Shown here one piece after another: positions 14,111 to 19,265 of a DNA stretch of 19,265 nucleotides (position 1 is the stretch's first letter; each line of letters begins with the position of its first letter). Below the pieces are notes generated by a model that did not search any database, was not told where the DNA came from, and saw nothing but the letters and a program-made list of their open reading frames with translations. The DNA is taken from NCBI GenBank assembly GCA_964639535.1, contig CAZXDV010000028.1:1-19265 (forward strand), read 5' to 3'. A program made the translations under genes and the position numbers. The stretch comes from WLWS01 sp964639535. Lineage in GTDB: Bacteria > Pseudomonadota > Gammaproteobacteria > Eutrophobiales > Eutrophobiaceae.

Positions 14111-15424
14111 TCAGGCCAGTGTTTCCAGCCTGATCCTGGCGACGGATCCGGATACGGAATCAAGCTTTTCTATCTGCGCTATGGCCTCGTTCATGTTTTT
14201 CTCGAGTACTTTTTGCGTCAGGAAGATTATCGGGACATGACTGCTTCCATCCACGGGCTCTTTCTGAATGATGGCCTCGATACTAATACTGGAATTGCCA
14301 AATATACGGGTAATATCCGCAAGTACACCCGGCTGATCGACCGCCGAAAGGCGAAGATAATAGGCAGTTTCAATACTTTCGATATCCAGCACAGGTGAGT
14401 CGTCCATGGCATCCGGTTGAAATGCCAGGTGCGGTACCCTGTTTTCCGGGTCACTGGTCAGCGCTCTCACGGTATCGACAACGTCTGCCACAACGGCGGA
14501 GGCTGTGGGTTGTGAACCTGCCCCGGCACCGTAGTAAAGCGTAGGTCCCACGGCATCTCCATAAACCAGCACGGCATTCATCACACCATCGACATTTGCA
14601 ATCAACCTTCTTTCCGGGATAAGCGTAGGATGAACTCTCAGTTCAATACCATCTCCTGCTTTTCGCGCAATACCGAGGTGTTTTATGCGATATCCCAACT
14701 CGGCAGCATACTGCACATCTGCCTGTTCAATGTTTGTGATGCCCTCGGTATAGGTTTTTTCAAACTGCAGGGGAATACCAAAGGCAATCGAGCCGATGAT
14801 GGTGAGCTTGTGTGCAGCATCAATGCCTTCTACATCAAAAGTGGGATCGGCTTCTGCATAGCCCAGGGCCTGGGCCTCCTTTAGCACGTCGTCAAAGTCA
14901 CGTCCCTTGTCGCGCATCTCGCTGAGAATAAAATTCCCGGTACCATTGATTATTCCCGCCGCCCATTCAATCTTGTTTGCCGCGAGGCCCTCGCGCATGG
15001 CCTTAATGATGGGTATACCGCCGGCCACGGCCGCTTCAAAGGCCACCGTTACGCCTTTCTCCCTGGCTGCACTGAATATTTCGTTTCCATGCATGGCGAT
15101 AAGAGCCTTGTTGGCTGTAACAACATGCTTGCCATTTTCAATCGCCCTGAGAACAAGTTCCCGCGCCGGCGAGTAACCTCCTATCAACTCGATGACGACA
15201 TCTATTTCCTCGTTGTCGACCACGGCAAAGGCGTCGTCACAGATGGTGTCAATCTTGTCGAGGCCTTCGATCGCATTCGCATCATACTCGCGGGCGGCGG
15301 CGTGGCTGATGACAATATCCCTGCCGGCACGGCGGGAAATTTCATCTGTATTCCTGGTCAGAACACTGGCAGTTCCTCCTCCCACGGTACCAAGTCCAAG
15401 CAATCCAATTTTTACCGGTTTCAT
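14111..15424 (-). CDS. hom: Homoserine dehydrogenase
   Basis: Reduces aspartate semialdehyde to homoserine with NAD(P)H, the branch point to threonine and methionine. The 437-residue protein has an N-terminal Rossmann motif GLGTVG (10-15), the catalytic-domain sequence NGTGNFIL (about 180) with the downstream DVEGIDAAHKL, and a C-terminal ACT domain starting near DQPGVLADI (about 352), typical of threonine feedback inhibition. It is monofunctional, with no aspartokinase domain. The gene lies 23 bases after alaC and 28 bases before thrC, so the three form a compact amino-acid operon. Confidence 0.97.
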   Translation of the reverse strand: MKPVKIGLLGLGTVGGGTASVLTRNTDEISRRAGRDIVISHAAAREYDANAIEGLDKIDTICDDAFAVVDNEEIDVVIELIGGYSPARELVLRAIENGKHVVTANKALIAMHGNEIFSAAREKGVTVAFEAAVAGGIPIIKAMREGLAANKIEWAAGIINGTGNFILSEMRDKGRDFDDVLKEAQALGYAEADPTFDVEGIDAAHKLTIIGSIAFGIPLQFEKTYTEGITNIEQADVQYAAELGYRIKHLGIARKAGDGIELRVHPTLIPERRLIANVDGVMNAVLVYGDAVGPTLYYGAGAGSQPTASAVVADVVDTVRALTSDPENRVPHLAFQPDAMDDSPVLDIESIETAYYLRLSAVDQPGVLADITRIFGNSSISIEAIIQKEPVDGSSHVPIIFLTQKVLEKNMNEAIAQIEKLDSVSGSVARIRLETLA

Positions 15425-15447
15425 ATTCGCGTCACTATTCCTGTTCT

Positions 15448-16650
15448 TTAACCCGCCAGGCTTACGGGCGCCTGGTCTTTTCGAAACATATTTTTAATAC
15501 CGCGTATTGCCTGCCTGGTCCTGTGCTCATTTTCAATCAGTGCAAAGCGCAAAAAGTTATCACCGTATTCACCAAAACCGATGCCGGGTGAGGCTGCCAC
15601 CTTGGCGTCAAGCAACAGCTTCTTGGAAAATTCAAGCGAGCCCATTTCCCGGTAAAATTCCGGTATCTCTGCCCATACGAACATGGTGGCTCGCGGCTTT
15701 TCCACTTTCCAGCCGATATTATTCAAACCGTCACAAAGTACATCCCTGCGCCGCTGGTAAAGTTTTACGATGTCCCTGACACATTGCTGATCGCCTTCCA
15801 GTGCCTTGATCGCGGCAACCTGGATCGGGGTAAACATGCCGTAGTCGAGGTAGGATTTGATGCGTGCCAGCGCATGCACCAGTGCCTGGTTGCCCACCAT
15901 GAATCCGACGCGCCAGCCGGGCATATTGTAACTCTTGGAAAGTGAAAAAAATTCAACGGCAACGTCCCGCGCCCCTTCAACCTGCAGGATCGAGGGAGCC
16001 TTGTACCCATCAAAAACGATGTCGGCGTAGGCGAAATCCTGCACCACCCAGATCTGGTGCTCACGGGCAAACTCGATAATACGTTCGAAAAAATCGAGTT
16101 CCACGCACTGCGCAGTTGGATTACTGGGAAAGTTCAAAAGCAGCATCTTTGGTTTTGGCCAGGATGTATGAACAGCCTTTTCCAACTCGGCAAAAAAATC
16201 TATCTCCTTGCCTATGGGAACGTGGCGAACGTCCGCCCCCCCCAGTACAAAACCATAGGGGTGGATTGGGTATGCAGGGTTTGGCACCAGTACCTGGTCT
16301 CCCCTGTCCATTGTCGCCATGGCCAGGTGCGCCAGCCCTTCCTTGGAACCGAGAGTCACGATAGCCTCCGTTTCCGGGTCAAGCTCCACCCCGTAGCGAT
16401 CCCTGTACCAGTTGCAAATGGCCCGTCGCAGCCTTGGTATACCCCGCGACATGGAGTAACGGTGTGTGTCCTTTCTCTGTGACGCCTCCACCAGCTTGTC
16501 TACGACATGCTGTGGTGCCGCCTGGTCAGGGTTTCCCATGCCAAAGTCAATGATGTCTTCACCGTTTCGACGCTCCTGCATTTTCAAATCATTAACGATG
16601 TTAAAAACGTAGGGCGGCAGACGCTTAATTGTTGGAAATTCGGTATCCAT
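15448..16650 (-). CDS. alaC: PLP-dependent alanine aminotransferase, AlaC-type
   Basis: A fold type I aminotransferase of 400 residues; AlaC makes alanine from pyruvate and glutamate. The PLP lysine is Lys239 in FSLSKSYNMPGWRVGF (235-250). Further signatures are YSMSRGIPRLR (65-75), LGSKEGLAHL (100-109), NFPSNPTAQ (173-181) and the PLP-ring-contacting Asp in VQDFAYAD (203-210). AlaC-type genes sit directly upstream of hom-thrC in many Gammaproteobacteria. It is the first gene of the minus-strand series, with a perfect TATAAT in front of it. Substrate preference is inferred from family; related members act on other amino acids. Confidence 0.9.
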   Translation of the reverse strand: MDTEFPTIKRLPPYVFNIVNDLKMQERRNGEDIIDFGMGNPDQAAPQHVVDKLVEASQRKDTHRYSMSRGIPRLRRAICNWYRDRYGVELDPETEAIVTLGSKEGLAHLAMATMDRGDQVLVPNPAYPIHPYGFVLGGADVRHVPIGKEIDFFAELEKAVHTSWPKPKMLLLNFPSNPTAQCVELDFFERIIEFAREHQIWVVQDFAYADIVFDGYKAPSILQVEGARDVAVEFFSLSKSYNMPGWRVGFMVGNQALVHALARIKSYLDYGMFTPIQVAAIKALEGDQQCVRDIVKLYQRRRDVLCDGLNNIGWKVEKPRATMFVWAEIPEFYREMGSLEFSKKLLLDAKVAASPGIGFGEYGDNFLRFALIENEHRTRQAIRGIKNMFRKDQAPVSLAG

Positions 16651-16690
16651 GAACAGTAGTTGAGTTCGTATTCTCTTGAAAAACCTCGCA

Positions 16691-16696
16691 ATTATA
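16691..16696 (-). promoter_or_regulatory. Candidate -10 (TATAAT) for the alaC-hom-thrC operon
   Basis: A perfect TATAAT on the minus strand lies about 40 bases before the alaC start codon, in the intergenic region divergent with the nitrilase-family gene. The hexamer 17 bases upstream (TGTAAC) is a poor -35, so an activator may be involved. Confidence 0.45.
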
Positions 16697-16768
16697 CGGC
16701 ATATGCACCAAGGGTTACAGTCAGGCTTGTGCAGTTCCAGGGGGTTATGCTCTCTACAGTCACTGCCG

Positions 16769-16774
16769 TATACT
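16769..16774 (+). promoter_or_regulatory. Candidate -10 (TATACT) for the nitrilase-tldD operon
   Basis: TATACT matches TATAAT at five of six positions and lies about 40 bases before the start codon at 16814. The upstream region has no good -35 (TATGCT at 17-base spacing). The start codon has no evident Shine-Dalgarno sequence. Confidence 0.35.
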
Positions 16775-16813
16775 GCCGGTCATGAAAGTTAGTCGATTAA
16801 CACACAAAAATAG

Positions 16814-17632
16814 ATGACTAAAGTAGCTGCAATACAAATGGTGTCCGGTGACCAGGTCGAAGCCAACCTGCGCCAGGCAGAGGACCTGCTCGATAAGGCA
16901 GCCGGTGATGGGGCTGAATTTGCGCTGTTACCGGAGTATTTCCCCATCATCAGCGACAACGAAAAAGCCAAGCTTGAGATCGTCGAGGACTACGGCAACG
17001 GCCCCCTCCAGCAGTGGCTCGCTGCACAGGCAAAAAAATACGGTATCTGGCTGATGGCCGGCACCGTGCCGCTACGCACGGAAAACCCTGCCCTTGTTGC
17101 CAGCGCCTGTCTTTTGTACACACCGGGCGGTGAATGTGTTGCGCGCTATGACAAGATGCACCTGTTTGATGTCTGTGTAAGCCGCGAGGACGAAGAGTCC
17201 TACAACGAATCAGATACCATTCTCGCAGGGCGCGACATTGTCACGGCAGATATACCACCGGGGACCCTCGGCCTGACCATCTGCTACGACCTGCGCTTCC
17301 CTGAACTGTACCGGGAACTCGTTCAACGGGGCGCAAGCATTTTCACCGTGCCCGCCGCTTTCACCTACAGTACAGGGCGCCGGCACTGGGCTTTGCTGCT
17401 CTCCGCGCGCGCGGTAGAGAACCTTAGCTTCGTAATCGCGTCCAACCAGGGTGGGCAAAATACCGAAAATCGACGAACCTGGGGTCACAGTATGATAATT
17501 GACCCGTGGGGCAATATCCTGGCTGAACTTGAAGAGGGACCGGGTGTAGCCTGCGCCGAGTTGGACATGGAAAGGCTGGAGTCATTGCGCAACAGCTTTC
17601 CCGCACTTGATCACCGTATTGTAGGAGTATGA
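16814..17632 (+). CDS. Carbon-nitrogen hydrolase (Nit / omega-amidase-like)
   Basis: A 272-residue cytoplasmic amidase of the nitrilase superfamily with the complete Glu-Lys-Cys triad: Glu41 in LLPEYF, Lys114 in YDKMHLFD and Cys157 in LTICYDLRFPE. Close relatives of the Nit1/Nit2 type hydrolyse deaminated glutathione or alpha-ketoglutaramate-like amides, a metabolite-repair role; which one applies here cannot be told from sequence. In many Gammaproteobacteria this gene stands directly before tldD, as here, where seven bases separate its stop codon from the tldD start. Family is firm, substrate open. Confidence 0.9.
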   Translation: MTKVAAIQMVSGDQVEANLRQAEDLLDKAAGDGAEFALLPEYFPIISDNEKAKLEIVEDYGNGPLQQWLAAQAKKYGIWLMAGTVPLRTENPALVASACLLYTPGGECVARYDKMHLFDVCVSREDEESYNESDTILAGRDIVTADIPPGTLGLTICYDLRFPELYRELVQRGASIFTVPAAFTYSTGRRHWALLLSARAVENLSFVIASNQGGQNTENRRTWGHSMIIDPWGNILAELEEGPGVACAELDMERLESLRNSFPALDHRIVGV

Positions 17633-17639
17633 GAAGTTA

Positions 17640-19082
17640 ATGAGTCAGTCCCTTGAAAAAGCACAGCAGCAGTTACTCAACCCCGTGGGGATGGAAGTTG
17701 CCGACATCGAAAAAACCCTTGGCAAGTTGATGGCCCACGACATTGACGCCGCGGATCTTTATTTTGAGTCTTCCCGCGCGGAAAGCTGGGTACTGGAAGA
17801 CAGCATTATTCGCGAAGGATCGCACAGCATCGACCAGGGTGTTGGCGTGCGCGCAATCAGCGGTGAGAAAACCGGCTTTGCCTATTCTGATGAAATCGTA
17901 CTCCCGGCGCTGGATAGCGCCGCAGCGGCTGCCAGGGCTATTGCCAGGCAGGGCGGCAACGCAACGGTTCCCGCCTGGAATTCAAACAATGCCCTTGCAC
18001 TTTATTCACCCTTGATGCCGATGGAGTCAATCAGCTCCCAGGATAAAGTCGCGATACTTAACAAGATCGACCGGCTTTGCAGGAAAAAGGATCCCCGCGT
18101 TAAACAGGTCATCGCCGGACTCAGTGCTTCACACTCAACCGTCATGGTTGCCGCCAGTGACGGCACATTCGCCGCAGATCTTCGTCCTCTTGTCAGGCTG
18201 AATGTCAATGTCATCGTGGAAGATGGTAAGCGTATTGAAAAAGGTAGTGCGGGTGGCGGCGGCCGATTTGGATACGAGTACTTCCAGGACGACGAATTAC
18301 TGGAAAGCTATATCGATGAAGCGATTGAACAGGCCCTTGTTAATCTCGAAGCTGTCGCTGCACCCGCTGGTAGCATGACCGTTGTTCTCGGGCCGGGCTG
18401 GCCCGGGATTCTCCTGCATGAGGCAATTGGCCATGGTCTTGAAGGTGATTTCAATCGCAAGGGCACGTCGGCTTTTGCTGGCCGCATTGGAGAGCGTGTT
18501 GCGACCGAGTCAGTGACGGTTGTGGATGACGGTACCATCCCTGACAGGCGTGGTTCGCTTTCAATCGACGATGAAGGCATAGCCAGTGAATGCACCACCC
18601 TTATCGAAAATGGGATACTGACAAATTACATGCAGGACAAGATGAATGCCGGGCTCATGGGTATGAAACCAACCGGTAATGGTAGAAGGGAATCCTACGC
18701 TCACCTGCCCATGCCACGAATGACCAATACCTACATGCTGGGCGGAGAATACCCGGCGGAAGAGATTATTGCGTCCGTGGAGAAAGGCATCTACGCATCC
18801 CAGTTTGGTGGTGGCCAGGTCGATATTACCAACGGCAAGTTTGTTTTCAGCGCAAGCCAGGCCTGGATGATTGAGAATGGCAAGCTGGCAGCACCTATCA
18901 AAGGCGCAACTATCATCGGCAACGGCCCGGATGTGCTGACCCGGGTGTCCATGGTGGGTAATGACATGGCACTGGATTCCGGTGTTGGCATGTGTGGTAA
19001 GGACGGCCAGTCTGTACCCGTAGGCGTAGGCCAGCCAACGATAAAGATAGATGAACTGACAGTGGGCGGTACCAGTACCTGA
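17640..19082 (+). CDS. tldD: Metalloprotease TldD
   Basis: A subunit of the TldD-TldE (PmbA) heterodimeric zinc protease, which degrades unfolded peptides and in E. coli matures microcin B17 and clears the CcdA antitoxin. The 480-residue protein has the zinc motif HEAIGH (260-265, HExxxH) and the C-terminal third ligand Cys452 in GMCGKDGQ. Length matches E. coli TldD (481). The start is close behind the nitrilase-family gene, with GAGAAG just upstream, so the two are probably co-transcribed. TldE is not in this window. It has no visible link to the bufferin operon 10 kb away. Confidence 0.97.
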   Translation: MSQSLEKAQQQLLNPVGMEVADIEKTLGKLMAHDIDAADLYFESSRAESWVLEDSIIREGSHSIDQGVGVRAISGEKTGFAYSDEIVLPALDSAAAAARAIARQGGNATVPAWNSNNALALYSPLMPMESISSQDKVAILNKIDRLCRKKDPRVKQVIAGLSASHSTVMVAASDGTFAADLRPLVRLNVNVIVEDGKRIEKGSAGGGGRFGYEYFQDDELLESYIDEAIEQALVNLEAVAAPAGSMTVVLGPGWPGILLHEAIGHGLEGDFNRKGTSAFAGRIGERVATESVTVVDDGTIPDRRGSLSIDDEGIASECTTLIENGILTNYMQDKMNAGLMGMKPTGNGRRESYAHLPMPRMTNTYMLGGEYPAEEIIASVEKGIYASQFGGGQVDITNGKFVFSASQAWMIENGKLAAPIKGATIIGNGPDVLTRVSMVGNDMALDSGVGMCGKDGQSVPVGVGQPTIKIDELTVGGTST

Positions 19083-19107
19083 ACGGTACTCTCGCCACAA
19101 TAAACGC

Positions 19108-19147
19108 GTACCCGGGGTAGTTCCTATCCGGCCGGAACTACGGGTAC
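19108..19147. terminator. Inverted repeat between convergent tldD and aroC
   Basis: GTACCC-GGG-GTAGTTCC (19108-19124) pairs with GGAACTACGGGTAC (19134-19147), giving 8-bp and 6-bp perfect stems separated by a three-base bulge. It starts 26 bases after the tldD stop codon and covers the end of aroC. There is no strong T-run on either side, so it is a plausible but not classical bidirectional terminator. Confidence 0.5.
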
Positions 19148-19265
19148 TTCTGAATTAACATCCCCGTTTTGCCCACGCTGTCGCAGCAGGTGGTCCATCA
19201 ATACAACGGCTAGCATGGCCTCGGCTATTGGCACAGCACGAATACCGACGCAGGGGTCGTGACGC
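19124..19265 (-). CDS. aroC: Chorismate synthase, C-terminal end only
   Basis: From the right edge the minus strand has 46 in-frame codons ending in TAG at 19126-19124. They begin RHDPCVGIRAVPIAEAML, the highly conserved C-terminal segment of AroC (G-RHDPC-x4-RA-P-x2-EAM), then MDHLLRQRG. AroC makes chorismate from 5-enolpyruvylshikimate 3-phosphate using reduced FMN, the common precursor of aromatic amino acids and folate. The rest of the gene lies beyond the window. It converges with tldD. Confidence 0.93.
   Translation of the reverse strand, partial: RHDPCVGIRAVPIAEAMLAVVLMDHLLRQRGQNGDVNSEVPVVPAG

Noticed and set aside
17640..19082. TldD as a protease for the bufferin-type precursor
   Set aside because: TldD is in its usual conserved place beside the nitrilase-family gene, about 10 kb away on the other strand; cytoplasmic location and lack of linkage give no support.

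Overview
The window reads as a gammaproteobacterial chromosome segment of about 50% GC, probably from an uncultivated or draft-assembled lineage because a 39-base N run interrupts it. The minus-strand order alaC-hom-thrC-(RpfE-like gene)-recJ-prfB-lysS, and a nitrilase-family gene directly followed by tldD and facing aroC, are housekeeping arrangements typical of Gammaproteobacteria. I cannot name the genus from sequence alone.

Layout. 1-359 (minus) is the 5' part of a universal stress protein gene, with a perfect FNR/Anr-type box upstream placed where a class II activator site belongs. 554-2613 (plus) carries a YbfF-like alpha/beta hydrolase and argG. 2632-7036 (minus) is the accessory region: a copper-binding RiPP (bufferin/HvfA-type) operon, read from 7036 leftwards. 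It contains a secreted Cys-rich precursor with twelve EGKCG motifs, the MNIO (DUF692) multi-iron maturase, its DUF2063 partner, a membrane-anchored FMN/3Fe-4S glutamate-synthase-like protein, and a DoxX-family membrane protein. 7314-16650 (minus) is the translation/amino-acid/repair block from lysS back to alaC, including prfB with its programmed +1 frameshift. 16814-19082 (plus) is the nitrilase-family gene and tldD, and 19124-19265 (minus) is the 3' end of aroC.

How the genes fit together. In the bufferin/Hvf systems, the MNIO enzyme and its DUF2063 partner convert Cys residues of EGKCG motifs into copper-binding heterocycles (oxazolone/thioamide or thiooxazole have been proposed). The peptide is then exported and sequesters excess copper in the periplasm. 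Here the precursor is a strict array: two EGKCG pentapeptides followed by one Cys-free pentapeptide, repeated. This suggests Cys pairs as the metal-binding unit. The least expected feature is the FMN-binding glutamate-synthase-like gene inserted between the DUF2063 and DoxX genes, a candidate new redox component of such a pathway. The precursor leader also holds an intrinsic-terminator-like hairpin and an upstream palindrome, both candidate control elements.

The remaining genes look intact and ordinary, except for a Cys-containing insertion in ThrC.
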